Shown in pieces: positions 6,363 through 18,757 of a stretch of 27,333 nucleotides of DNA (the first letter of the stretch is position 1; each line of letters opens with the position of its first letter). Where the stretch lies: NCBI GenBank assembly GCA_964633205.1, contig CAZWFN010000080.1, forward strand, positions 1-27,333. Reading direction: 5' to 3'. The stretch comes from CAYVQE01 sp964633205 (GTDB taxonomy: Bacteria > Myxococcota > B64-G9). The position numbers and the translations under genes were made by a program. The notes below the pieces were generated by a model, which saw nothing but the letters and a program-made list of their open reading frames with translations, did not search any database and had not been told where the DNA came from.

Positions 6363-6391
6363 CCTATATCGGCTTTGGCCGGCCGGTGCAA
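6363..6391 (-). promoter_or_regulatory. Candidate promoter for the TPR-tonB-exbB-exbD-exbD operon
   Basis: On the minus strand TTGCAC (6386-6391), a 17-nt spacer and TATAGG (6363-6368) give a weak sigma70-like pair (3/6 and 4/6). It would produce a leader of about 135 nt that includes the 16-bp hairpin. This was selected by eye and other promoters in the region are possible. Confidence 0.25.
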
Positions 6392-6630
6392 GGATTAATC
6401 CGCGGCCCCCTGCCGCAGGATCGATCAAAGGCAGCCGCTGTCGTTTTTTTTTCTTGCAGCGGTGGGGAATAGATGCTAGCCCAGACCCTTGCTGCGGCCC
6501 ACTGCGGCCGGGGCATGGGGTGGAACGACGGACTTTGGCGAAAAGAGCTGATGGGCGACACACAGGCAATCGACACCCGGTTTTCCCAATGTCTCGGAAA
6601 GTTGACACCAACTCAACATCGGAGGCCGTG

Positions 6631-11013
<4,383 letters not shown>

Positions 11014-11058
11014 GGCAAGTAGCGCGTTGGGACTGGTAGGAAGAAAAGGAGGCCCAAA

Positions 11059-13764
11059 GTGAGACGCAACCGAATCACGACGCTCGCGTCGCTGTTCGTA
11101 GTCCCGCTGGTGCTTGCCCTGTCGTTGCCCGCGCTGGCGACGGTTCAGACGGGCAAGATCGCCGGCACCGTGTTCGACCCGGACGGCGTGCCCCTGGCCG
11201 GGGTGACTGTCAGCATCAAGTCACCCGACATGATGGGCACCCGCAAGACCCAGACCTCGGAGGACGGCAGCTTTCTGTTCTTCGGGCTGCCGCCCGGCAC
11301 CTACAGCCTCGAGATCGAGCAGCCCGGCTTTTTGCCCTTCAAGCAGGAGAAGGTCAAGGTCAACATCGGCGGCACGGTCACGCTCGACATCCTGCTCGAG
11401 CTGCCCACCGCTGAAGAGACCGTGGTGGTCACCGCCCGGCGGCCGGTGGTCGACACCGAGAAGACCTCCATGGGTGACAACTACGATGACGAGTTCCTCG
11501 AGGAGGTGCCCGTCGACCGCCAGTACCAGAGCGTGGCCGCGCTGGCGCCCGGCGTGGTGGGCAGCGGCAACCCCAACATCCACGGCGGCTCGCTGTACTC
11601 CAACCAGTACCTGGTCGACGGTGTCAACACCACCGACCCGGTGACCAACACCTTCAGCTCGAACTTCAACTTCGACGCCATCAAGGAAGTCCAGGTGCTG
11701 ACCGGCGGGCTGGACGCCGAGTACGGCTACGCCACCGGCGGCATCATCAACCTGGTGACCAAGAGCGGCGGCAACGAGTTCAGCCTGGATACCTCGTTCT
11801 ACGCCCGGCCCAACGCCTTCCGGCTCAAGGACGACTTCGAGAAGGAGGGCGCGCCCACCAACGACCAGTACACCTTCAACGTCAACGTGGGCGGGCCGGT
11901 CGTCAAGGACAAGCTGTGGTACTTCGCCTCGGTGCAGATCGATCGCCAGATCGTCAAGCAGAGCCAGACCGACGACTGGTTCGACCCGGCCAACCCGGGG
12001 CAGATCCAGCACGCCCCCTGGCGCTGGTTCAGCATGTACGCGCTGGGCAAGCTGACCTACCAGGCCACCGACAACCACAAGCTGACCCTGCTGGTCCAGG
12101 GCGATCCCACCTGGATCGAGAACGAGCTGCAGAGCGTCTACGTGGCCGACGAGGCCGAGCGGCAGCGCTTCCAGGGCGGCGGCTTCTACTCGCTGGCCTG
12201 GGAGGCGTTGTGGAGCCAGAACCTGTTCCAGAAGACCCAGGTGGCCCTGTCCCACGGCATCCTGGACATCTACCCCATGGGCTGCCGCGACCTGGACGAC
12301 CCGGACTGCCGCTCCCACTACGACCAGGACACCGGCCTGACCAGCGGCAACGACTCGCTGGACTACCTGTCCAAGCGCTACCGGCTGCAGTTCGACTCGT
12401 CCTGGACCTACTACCTGGACGGGCTGCTGGGCGACCACGAGTTCAAGGCCGGCTGGCAGTACGCCCACACCTGGCACGACCTGCGCGAGGGCATCCCGGG
12501 CGGGGCGAGCTACACCGACCGCTCGGGCCGGCCCTACCGCATCACCCGGCTCACCGAGGAAGACGGCGAGTTCCAGCGGCTGGACACCACCATCGACGGC
12601 GACACCCTGGGCCTGTACATCCAGGACGCCTGGAAGATCACCAAGGCGCTGACCCTCAAGCCCGGCGTGCGCTTCGACTGGGCCGAGATGCGCAACTACC
12701 GCGGCGACGTCATCACCTCGTTCACCGCCACCAGCCCGCGTTTCAACCTGGTCTGGGACATCACCGGCGACGGCAAGACCGTGCTGCGCGCCGGCTACAA
12801 CCGCTACGTCGACACCGGCTACCTGACGCTGGCGGGCTTCGTGGGCAAAAGCCTGGAGACCGAGACCTACGAGTACAATCCGGCCACCGGCCAGTACGAC
12901 ATCTTCCTGCGCTCGGCCGGCGGCGACGACGGCGTTGTCGTCAAGGACAAGGACGCGCTGACCGCGCCCCACACCGACGAGATCACGCTGCAGCTCGAGC
13001 GCGAGCTGTTCACCGACTTCTCGCTGGCGATCAACGGGCTGTGGCGCGAGACCAAGCACATCTACGAGGACGACGAGGCCAACCTGATCTGGAACCAGCA
13101 GGGCACCGACGTCATCGGCTACAAGAACGGCCAGGAGAGCTACATCTGGTCGCTGGGCACGCCCAAGGAGGCCTGGCGGCGCTACTGGGGCTTCGAAGTG
13201 GTGGCCCGCAAGAGCTTCTCCAACAACTGGCAGTTCAACGGCTCCTACACCTACTCGCGGGCCGAGGGTGCGCCGGATGACTTCATCTCGTCCTACCTGG
13301 ACAACCCGCGCCAGAACGATTATTGGTGGAGCTGGCTGGGCTACGACATCCGCCACCGGATCAAGCTGCACGGCTCCTACCACCTGCCCTACGGATTCGA
13401 GCTGGGCGGCAACTTCTGGTGGTCCACCGGCGCGCCCTACACCAAGAACGTGCCCAACAAGTACTGGGGCGGCTACAACAACCTGGACTACTACCGCGGC
13501 TACTCGCGCGAGCGGCCGGACGACCCCTACTGGAACCGCATCCCGGACCGGGTGGGTCTGAACTTCAAGCTCGTCTGGGATCTCAAGGAGCTGACCGGCC
13601 AGCAGATCGACCTGATCGCCGACCTGACCAACGTGTTCCACCTGCGCGACAAGCAAGATCTGGTGACCAACGACTACTCGGAGAGCGCCCCCAACCAGTT
13701 CGGCGACTACCTCGGCCACCGCGCCGGCTTCGTCGCGGCGCTGGGCATCCGGTACCGCTACTGA
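11059..13764 (+). CDS. Oar-type TonB-dependent outer-membrane receptor with CarboxypepD_reg domain
   Basis: A predicted 901-residue outer-membrane protein. The signal peptide ends near LPALA (residue 27). Residues ~30-112 form a carboxypeptidase regulatory-like (CarboxypepD_reg) beta domain, IAGTVFDPDGVPLAGVTVSI. A TonB-box-like stretch EETVVVTARRP starts at 119. The plug domain follows (VDGVNTTDPVTNTF, GGLDAEYGYATGGIINLVTKSGGNEF), and then a beta-barrel rich in aromatic residues, ending GIRYRY. This is the Oar architecture. Myxococcus Oar works with TonB/ExbBD in secretion of a protease, while other relatives import polymers. The start is GTG at 11059, with AAAAGGAGG ending 6 nt upstream. 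It lies 45 nt after the lipoprotein gene, so the two are probably co-transcribed, in a pairing reminiscent of receptor-lipoprotein pairs. The substrate is unknown. Confidence 0.9.
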   Translation: MRRNRITTLASLFVVPLVLALSLPALATVQTGKIAGTVFDPDGVPLAGVTVSIKSPDMMGTRKTQTSEDGSFLFFGLPPGTYSLEIEQPGFLPFKQEKVKVNIGGTVTLDILLELPTAEETVVVTARRPVVDTEKTSMGDNYDDEFLEEVPVDRQYQSVAALAPGVVGSGNPNIHGGSLYSNQYLVDGVNTTDPVTNTFSSNFNFDAIKEVQVLTGGLDAEYGYATGGIINLVTKSGGNEFSLDTSFYARPNAFRLKDDFEKEGAPTNDQYTFNVNVGGPVVKDKLWYFASVQIDRQIVKQSQTDDWFDPANPGQIQHAPWRWFSMYALGKLTYQATDNHKLTLLVQGDPTWIENELQSVYVADEAERQRFQGGGFYSLAWEALWSQNLFQKTQVALSHGILDIYPMGCRDLDDPDCRSHYDQDTGLTSGNDSLDYLSKRYRLQFDSSWTYYLDGLLGDHEFKAGWQYAHTWHDLREGIPGGASYTDRSGRPYRITRLTEEDGEFQRLDTTIDGDTLGLYIQDAWKITKALTLKPGVRFDWAEMRNYRGDVITSFTATSPRFNLVWDITGDGKTVLRAGYNRYVDTGYLTLAGFVGKSLETETYEYNPATGQYDIFLRSAGGDDGVVVKDKDALTAPHTDEITLQLERELFTDFSLAINGLWRETKHIYEDDEANLIWNQQGTDVIGYKNGQESYIWSLGTPKEAWRRYWGFEVVARKSFSNNWQFNGSYTYSRAEGAPDDFISSYLDNPRQNDYWWSWLGYDIRHRIKLHGSYHLPYGFELGGNFWWSTGAPYTKNVPNKYWGGYNNLDYYRGYSRERPDDPYWNRIPDRVGLNFKLVWDLKELTGQQIDLIADLTNVFHLRDKQDLVTNDYSESAPNQFGDYLGHRAGFVAALGIRYRY

Positions 13765-13791
13765 GCGGCGCCGGTTGTATCTATTCGCTCA

Positions 13792-13825
13792 CCCCTCCCC
13801 GGGCCCGGCCCGGGGAGGGGTTTTT
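13792..13825 (+). terminator. Intrinsic terminator after the TonB-dependent receptor
   Basis: A 12-bp perfect GC stem (CCCCTCCCCGGG at 13792-13803, its complement at 13809-13820) is followed directly by TTTTT (13821-13825), 27 nt after the receptor stop codon. This is a textbook rho-independent terminator. Confidence 0.92.
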
Positions 13826-13827
13826 GC

Positions 13828-13856
13828 TTGCCCCGGCGGTGGCTGGATGGTATTAA
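13828..13856 (+). promoter_or_regulatory. Candidate promoter for tRNA-Leu
   Basis: TTGCCC (13828-13833), a 17-nt spacer and TATTAA (13851-13856) give 4/6 and 4/6 matches to sigma70 consensus. The pair lies between the receptor terminator and the tRNA and would give a leader of about 40 nt. The position and spacing support it. Confidence 0.5.
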
Positions 13857-13902
13857 GCCCAGCCTGGCGCCGCCGCTGTTCGGAGCGGTGGCTGACAAGC
13901 GA

Positions 13903-13986
13903 GCCGAGGTGGTGGAATCGGTATACACGTACGTTTGAGGGGCGTATGGGGTAAAACCCTTGCGGGTTCGAATCCCGCCCTCGGCA
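13903..13986 (+). tRNA. tRNA-Leu (anticodon GAG)
   Basis: The acceptor stem GCCGAGG (13903-13909) pairs with CCTCGGC (13979-13985), with discriminator A at 13986. The anticodon stem TACGT/GCGTA encloses the loop TTGAGGG, giving anticodon GAG at 13937-13939, which reads CUC/CUU leucine codons. A long variable arm (GGG/CCC around TAAAA) marks it as class II. The T arm is GCGGG-TTCGAAT-CCCGC. The 3' CCA is not encoded and must be added after transcription. It stands alone with its own promoter and terminator. Confidence 0.97.
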
Positions 13987-13994
13987 CTGCTCGA

Positions 13995-14030
13995 CCCTCC
14001 CCGAAGCCCAGCCTTGGGGGAGGGCTTTTT
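13995..14030 (+). terminator. Intrinsic terminator after tRNA-Leu
   Basis: CCCTCCCC (13995-14002) pairs with GGGGAGGG (14017-14024) around a 14-nt loop. A C and five T (14026-14030) follow. It starts 9 nt past the tRNA and matches a rho-independent terminator. Confidence 0.85.
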
Positions 14031-14068
14031 GATCCGCGGCCGGGCCCACCCGGTCGTTGACTCCATGG

Positions 14069-14098
14069 TTGTCCGGTTGCCCGGGATTGGGATATTCT
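14069..14098 (+). promoter_or_regulatory. Candidate promoter placing transcription start at the ATG of the TPR/zinc-ribbon gene
   Basis: TTGTCC (14069-14074), an 18-nt spacer and TATTCT (14093-14098) give 4/6 and 4/6 consensus matches. Only 7 nt separate the -10 box from the ATG at 14106, and no Shine-Dalgarno sequence lies in between. This is consistent with a leaderless mRNA. Confidence 0.35.
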
Positions 14099-14105
14099 GA
14101 GCGTT

Positions 14106-16514
14106 ATGAACGGCGGGTTGGCAGCTCTGGCGATGTGGCTGATCTGCGGTGCGGCCCCGGCCGAGCCGACCGCTGCGGCTGCGCCCGCTGGCAGCCGGTT
14201 GGCCCAGGCCTTCGACCTGCCGGCGGCCGAGGCCGATGCGGCCGCCGAACCGGCCGGACAACCGGAGCGGGCGAAGGAAAAGAAGAAGAAGAAAGAAAAA
14301 GAGGGCGCGATCGACAGCGAGGCCGACCTGTGGAGCATGCCAGAGCAGGACGCGCCCGATGAGCAGCCGGAGGTCGAGCCGGTCGACCCCGACCTGATCG
14401 AGGACGTCGACCCGCAGCCCGAGCCTTCCGGCCCGGCCGCGACTGGACAGGCAGGCCAACAGGATCTGGGCGGCTGGGGGGCCGCCGTCGAGCGCGACAG
14501 CTGGGGCGACGAGGAACGGATCGACGACAGCCCCTTGCCGCAGGCCCGGCCCGAACCGCCGGACCGGCCAGCGCCCGCCGAGCCGGCCCCCGAGCCCGAG
14601 CCTGAGCCCGAGGCAGCGGCCACGGCGACCGCCGGCGACCGGCCGGCGCCGGATGCGGCGGACGGCGCCGGCACCGGGGCCGAGGCCGATGCGGTCGTGC
14701 CGCAGGAAGGGGTGGTGCCGCTGTCGGGCAGCCCGGCCGATCTGGCCCGGCTGTGGCAGCAACGGCGGATGCACCTGGAGCAGCGCGACTTCGATCTGGC
14801 CCGCCAGGACCTGGAGCGCATCATGTCGCTGCGCGAGGAGCTGGCCATCGCCAACCTGTTCCTGCCGGCGCTGGCGCTGGTGCGCGAGGCCCGGCGGGCC
14901 GAGCAAGCCGAGGACGCCGAGCGCGCCGCGAGCTTGTTGGATGCGGCGGTGACGCTGGCGCCCGATTTGACCGAGGTCCACCTGGCCCGGACCGGCTACA
15001 CCTTCCGCAACGATCCGCTGGCTCTGGGTCAGATCGCCGGCGGGCTGGTGGCTGCGGCCGGGGCGGGCCTGGACAACCCGCTCAGCCGGGATCGGCTGCT
15101 GGTCAACGTCCTGTTCAGTCTGCTGATCGGGCTGGCGCTGGCCGCGGCCATCTTCACCCTGGCCGGATTGCTGCGCTACCTGCGCCTGTTCATCCACGAC
15201 TTCCACCACCTCTTCCCGCGGGGCGTGGCCCTGTTCCAGACCGGTCTGCTGGCCATCCTGTTGTTGCTGTTGCCGATTCTGTTTCGGGCCGGCCTGGTGC
15301 TGGTATTGATGACCTGGCTGCTGGTGGCCTGGATCTACCAGAGCTGGCGCGAGCGGGCCCTGACCCTGTTGGTGCTGGCCGTATTCGCCACCGCGCCGCT
15401 GATGCTGCAAGTGGCCGTCGAGCGCATGCAGCGGCCCTTGACCACCTATGGCGACGCCGTGGAGGTGCTCTACGGCGCGGGGCGGGCCGATAGCCTGCGG
15501 CGGCTCAAGATGCAGCTGGCCGAGCAGCCGGACAACCCGGTGCTGCTGGCGGCGCTCGGCAGCCACTACAAGCGCATCGGTCAGCTCGAGCAGGCCGAGG
15601 ACTACTATCGCCGCGCGGTCCGCATGGAGGACCACTCGGTGGTGCTGCTGAACAACCTCGGCAACGTGCTGTTTTTGCAGAACGACGTCGCGGCCGCCCA
15701 GGCCCACTATCAGCGCGCCACCAAGATCCGCCCGGACGAGGTGGTGCCGTACTTCAATCTGAGTCGGGCGTACTTCCGGGCCGCCGAGCTGGACAAGGGC
15801 AAGGAGACGGTCAACCAGGCCATTCGCATCGACCAGCATAGCGTCCGCCGCCTGCGCCAACGGGCGGACAAACGCCTGTTCAACACGACGGTGGCCGATC
15901 TGCGGCTGCCGGACGCCTGGTTGGCCCGGCTCGACGGCCACGGTGGGCTGCGCTCCGACCGGGTGCTGGCCAATCTGTGGCGCAGCACGGCCGGAACGCC
16001 ATCGGTGCGATTTCAGTGGCTGGCCAGCGGGGTGGTGCTGGGACTGCTGCTGTTGTTGCTGTGGCTGCGGGCCAAGGTCTTCGTGGCCAACGGGTGTGTG
16101 CGTTGCGGGCGGCCGGCCTGCCGCCGCTGCTCACCCGAGCTGCGCGACGATTCGATGTGTGGCCAGTGTTTCCACGCCTTCGTCAAGAAATCCCAGGTCG
16201 ACGCCAGGAGCCGGATCGCCAAGGAGATCCAGATCCGCAAGCACCGGCGGCGGACCGAGACCTTCGCCCGGGCGGTGGCTTTCGTGGTTCCGGGGCTGGC
16301 CCAACTGGCCAAGGGCCGTTCGCTGCGCGGTGGGCTGATCCTGTTGGTCTCGTGTCTGGTGCTGGGCCTGGTGTTGGCCAGCGGCCAGATCGTGCGCGAT
16401 CCCCACGAGCTGGGTGGCGGTCGCAACTGGTTGTTGTTGGTGGCGCCCTTGATCGTGTTTGCCGGCTTCTATATCTGGGGCATCCTGGACGCGTTTCGGG
16501 CCGAGGACTACTGA
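14106..16514 (+). CDS. Multi-pass membrane protein with TPR repeats and C-terminal zinc-ribbon-like motif
   Basis: A predicted 802-residue protein of unassigned function. It has an N-terminal hydrophobic signal or anchor (MWLICGAAPAEP), then about 180 residues of low-complexity Ala/Pro/Glu with a Lys-rich KEKKKKKEKEG patch. A helical region (~206-300) and two to three membrane helices (~340-440) follow. TPR units lie at ~475-580 (ALGSHYKRIGQLEQAEDYYRRA, NNLGNVLFLQNDVAAAQ, FNLSRAYFRAAELDKG). Another membrane helix is at ~637-655. A six-Cys motif CVRCGRPACRRC...CGQC begins at ~664 and looks like a metal-binding ribbon. Two final membrane helices include a PGLAQLAKGRSLRGG motif reminiscent of TM2-type domains. 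It has no Shine-Dalgarno site at its ATG. It lies 35 nt upstream of the DUF4388 gene, which suggests an operon with it. It could be an envelope assembly or sensing protein; this is not established. Confidence 0.75.
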   Translation: MNGGLAALAMWLICGAAPAEPTAAAAPAGSRLAQAFDLPAAEADAAAEPAGQPERAKEKKKKKEKEGAIDSEADLWSMPEQDAPDEQPEVEPVDPDLIEDVDPQPEPSGPAATGQAGQQDLGGWGAAVERDSWGDEERIDDSPLPQARPEPPDRPAPAEPAPEPEPEPEAAATATAGDRPAPDAADGAGTGAEADAVVPQEGVVPLSGSPADLARLWQQRRMHLEQRDFDLARQDLERIMSLREELAIANLFLPALALVREARRAEQAEDAERAASLLDAAVTLAPDLTEVHLARTGYTFRNDPLALGQIAGGLVAAAGAGLDNPLSRDRLLVNVLFSLLIGLALAAAIFTLAGLLRYLRLFIHDFHHLFPRGVALFQTGLLAILLLLLPILFRAGLVLVLMTWLLVAWIYQSWRERALTLLVLAVFATAPLMLQVAVERMQRPLTTYGDAVEVLYGAGRADSLRRLKMQLAEQPDNPVLLAALGSHYKRIGQLEQAEDYYRRAVRMEDHSVVLLNNLGNVLFLQNDVAAAQAHYQRATKIRPDEVVPYFNLSRAYFRAAELDKGKETVNQAIRIDQHSVRRLRQRADKRLFNTTVADLRLPDAWLARLDGHGGLRSDRVLANLWRSTAGTPSVRFQWLASGVVLGLLLLLLWLRAKVFVANGCVRCGRPACRRCSPELRDDSMCGQCFHAFVKKSQVDARSRIAKEIQIRKHRRRTETFARAVAFVVPGLAQLAKGRSLRGGLILLVSCLVLGLVLASGQIVRDPHELGGGRNWLLLVAPLIVFAGFYIWGILDAFRAEDY

Positions 16515-16549
16515 CTCGGCGAGCGGGCCGCACGAGTCTGGAGCAAGCC

Positions 16550-17743
16550 ATGGCGCTCAAGGGAACCCTCAAAGACTTCGGCATCGCCGATATCTTCCAG
16601 CTGATCAGCCACCAGTCCAAGACCGGTGTGCTGCACCTGCAGACCAAGGACCAGGAGGTGCGCATCTCCTTCGCCAGCGGCGACGTGGTGCGCGCCGAGT
16701 CGAATACCCGCAAGCAGAAGGACTTGCTGGGCGCCATGCTGGTGCGGGCCGAGGTGTTGTCGCAGGCACAGCTGGATCAGGCGCTGGGCATCCAGAAGCG
16801 CACCTTGAAGCGCCTGGGCGACATCCTGGTCGATCAGGGCTTCGTCTCGCGCGACGAGCTCAGGCAGTTCACCCACCTGCAGACCACCGAGACCCTCTAC
16901 AAGCTGTTCAGCTGGGAGACCGGCACCTACGCCTTCGAGACCGAAGAGGTCAGCTACGACAAGGACACGGTCGACCCCATCCGGAGCGAGAACGTCCTGA
17001 TGGAAGGCTTTCGGATGGTCGACGAGTGGCCCATGGTGCGCAAGCGCATCAGCTCCTACGAGATGACCTTCAAGAAGGTCGAGGAGCTGACAACCGGCGC
17101 GGCGCCCGGCGGAGACGCCGGCGGCGACGAGATCGACGACGCTTTCGACGAGATGTTTGCGCAGGAGCAGAAACCGAAGGCCGAGCGGCCGAAGAGTATC
17201 GGCACCAACGAGGAGAAGGTCTTTGCCCTGATCGCCGCCGACCGCGATGTCCAGAAGTTGATCGACCTTTCGCGGCTGGGTGAGTTCGAGACCTGCAAGG
17301 CCCTGCTGAACCTGCTCAACGAAGGCTTCATCAAGGTCGACAAGCAGGAGACGGCCAAGCCCAAGGAGAAGCCGGGCGTGCGCCGGCGCCGGTTTCCACT
17401 GGCGCGGGTTTTGATCCAGGCGGGCATGTACGTCTTCCTGGTGGGGTTGCTGCTGGTGCTCTATCACGCTTTCGAGCTGGATCCGGCCAGTCTGTTCCAG
17501 GAATCCAGCACCCGCACTTTCCAGGATCCGGCCGCCCGCGAGCTGCTCCATCGCAACCAGCAGCGGCGGGTTTACGCGGCGCTCGCGCTCTACCGGCTCG
17601 AAAACGGGCGTTATCCCGACGCGCTCGATGCCCTGGTCGAGGCCGGGCTGCTGGCCGAGGGCGATCTGCGCTATCCCTGGCGGCGACCGCGGATCTACCA
17701 GCACGATGGCGGCCGCGTGTTGGTGCTGCGGCCTTTCGAGTGA
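16550..17743 (+). CDS. DUF4388 (PATAN-like) protein with membrane anchor and pseudopilin-like C-terminus
   Basis: A predicted 397-residue protein. Residues 1-~105 match the DUF4388/PATAN pattern (MALKGTLKDFGIADIFQLI, SKTGVLHLQT, ISFASGDVVRAES), which is frequent in myxobacterial signalling and motility proteins. A helical segment (LGDILVDQGFVSRDELRQF) and an acidic linker follow. A winged-helix-like part (VFALIAADRDVQKLIDLSRLG) precedes a single transmembrane helix at ~285-303. The last ~90 residues (VYAALALYRLENGRYPDALDALVEAGLL, YPWRRP) resemble the globular part of type II secretion pseudopilins such as GspG, but without a pilin leader. The start at 16550 has GGAG 6 nt upstream. It is 3 nt before phoH. 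The orientation, with an N-terminal cytoplasmic sensor and an external C-terminus, is inferred. Confidence 0.75.
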   Translation: MALKGTLKDFGIADIFQLISHQSKTGVLHLQTKDQEVRISFASGDVVRAESNTRKQKDLLGAMLVRAEVLSQAQLDQALGIQKRTLKRLGDILVDQGFVSRDELRQFTHLQTTETLYKLFSWETGTYAFETEEVSYDKDTVDPIRSENVLMEGFRMVDEWPMVRKRISSYEMTFKKVEELTTGAAPGGDAGGDEIDDAFDEMFAQEQKPKAERPKSIGTNEEKVFALIAADRDVQKLIDLSRLGEFETCKALLNLLNEGFIKVDKQETAKPKEKPGVRRRRFPLARVLIQAGMYVFLVGLLLVLYHAFELDPASLFQESSTRTFQDPAARELLHRNQQRRVYAALALYRLENGRYPDALDALVEAGLLAEGDLRYPWRRPRIYQHDGGRVLVLRPFE

Positions 17744-17746
17744 ACC

Positions 17747-18757
17747 ATGGCAGCACCGACACACGACCAGCAGCAGCCCGCAGCCGACAGCCGGCGGCTG
17801 TGCTTCGATGACGGGGGAGTGGCCCGGTTGGTCTTCGGCGCCGGCAACTCCCACCTGCGTTTGCTGGAGCGGGTGGCCGATGTGACCATCGCCGCCCGCG
17901 GAACCGAGCTGATCATCAACGGCCAACCCGATCGCAGCGCCCTGGTCGGCGATCTGCTCGAAGAGCTCTACGGCCTGGCGCGGGCGGGGCGCTCGCTGAC
18001 CAGCAGCGACGTGGAGCAGGCCTACCGCCTCAAGGCCTGCGACCGACAACAGCCCTTGGCCGACGTGTTCGGCGACGCCGTGGTGGTGTCCAGCCGGCGC
18101 CGCACCATCACCCCGCAGGGGCTGGGCCAGAAACGCTACGTCGAGGCCATTCGCCGCAATGACATCGTCTTCGGCATCGGGCCGGCCGGCACCGGCAAGA
18201 CCTATCTGGCCATGGCCATGGCGGTGGCCGCCTTGAAGCGTCAATCCGTCCAGCGCATCGTCATCACCCGGCCGGCGGTCGAGGCCGGCGAGAAGCTGGG
18301 CTTTTTGCCTGGCGATCTGGCCGAGAAGGTCAACCCCTATCTGCGGCCCCTCTACGACGCGCTGCACGACATGATGCCGATCGAACAGGTCAGTCGCCTC
18401 ATGGAGCGCGGTGTGATCGAGGTGGCCCCGCTGGCGTTCATGCGCGGGCGCACCCTGAACGACAGCTTCATCATCTTGGACGAAGCCCAGAACACCACCT
18501 CCGAACAGATGAAGATGTTCCTCACCCGCCTGGGCTACGAATCCAAGGCGGTGATCACCGGCGACATCACCCAGGTCGATCTGCCCGCCGAACGCCGGTC
18601 GGGGCTGATCGAGGCGCGTACCATCTTGGCCGATATCGAGGGCATCGCTTTCTGCGCGTTCACCGAGTCCGACGTGGTCCGGCATCCGCTCGTACGCGAC
18701 GTCATCCGCGCTTACGAGCGCAGCGAGCGGGGAGGCGATTCCCATGGCCAACGGTAG
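17747..18757 (+). CDS. phoH: PhoH-family P-loop ATPase
   Basis: A predicted 336-residue cytoplasmic ATPase of the PhoH/YbeZ family. The N-terminal ~100 residues form the small KH-like region. Walker A is GPAGTGKT (residues 145-152) and Walker B is FIILDEAQN (241-249, with Asp245-Glu246). The conserved TRPAVEAGEKLGFLPGDL and TGDITQVDLP stretches are intact, and the length is normal. YbeZ/PhoH proteins work with the endoribonuclease YbeY in rRNA maturation, and ybeY lies two genes downstream here. The ATG is 3 nt after the preceding stop. The 3' end overlaps pgpH by 14 nt, pointing to translational coupling. The order phoH-pgpH-ybeY is widely conserved. Confidence 0.95.
   Translation: MAAPTHDQQQPAADSRRLCFDDGGVARLVFGAGNSHLRLLERVADVTIAARGTELIINGQPDRSALVGDLLEELYGLARAGRSLTSSDVEQAYRLKACDRQQPLADVFGDAVVVSSRRRTITPQGLGQKRYVEAIRRNDIVFGIGPAGTGKTYLAMAMAVAALKRQSVQRIVITRPAVEAGEKLGFLPGDLAEKVNPYLRPLYDALHDMMPIEQVSRLMERGVIEVAPLAFMRGRTLNDSFIILDEAQNTTSEQMKMFLTRLGYESKAVITGDITQVDLPAERRSGLIEARTILADIEGIAFCAFTESDVVRHPLVRDVIRAYERSERGGDSHGQR

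Larger units (their letters stand above)
6222..6630. other. 409-nt divergent intergenic region
   Basis: This is the only gene-free stretch over 300 nt. It separates the minus-strand TonB operon from the plus-strand thrombospondin-repeat lipoprotein gene, so it must hold both promoters. It contains a perfect 16-bp hairpin (6252-6289), the palindromes CAACATGTTG (6332-6341), GGCCGGCC (6377-6384) and GGATTAATCC (6392-6401), a run of nine T (6444-6452) and a small inverted repeat GTTGA/TCAAC (6601-6617). It is less GC-rich than its flanks. I found no convincing coding frame or riboswitch signature in it. Confidence 0.7.

Noticed and set aside
6410..6452. Possible terminator (CTGCC/GGCAG followed by nine T)
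   Set aside because: The stem is only 5 bp with a large loop and lies about 10 nt from the T-run. No plus-strand gene ends upstream of it.
6602..6607. TTGACA as a -35 box for the lipoprotein gene
   Set aside because: It is only 24 nt before the ATG, leaving no room for a -10 box and a ribosome site. It is part of a small inverted repeat instead.
6106..6630. Upstream extension of the thrombospondin lipoprotein frame to 6106
   Set aside because: The extension overlaps the divergent TPR gene, lacks a ribosome site and would bury the lipoprotein signal peptide. The ATG at 6631 has GGAGG and a proper signal sequence after it.
11221..13719. 832-codon antisense frame opposite the TonB-dependent receptor
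   Set aside because: Val/Leu/Gly/Asp-rich translation with no motif, mirroring the codon bias of the receptor gene on the other strand.
13903..13986. Integration site or mobile element at the tRNA-Leu gene
   Set aside because: No integrase gene, repeat of the tRNA 3' end or change in gene type is seen next to it; it lies between two ordinary terminators.
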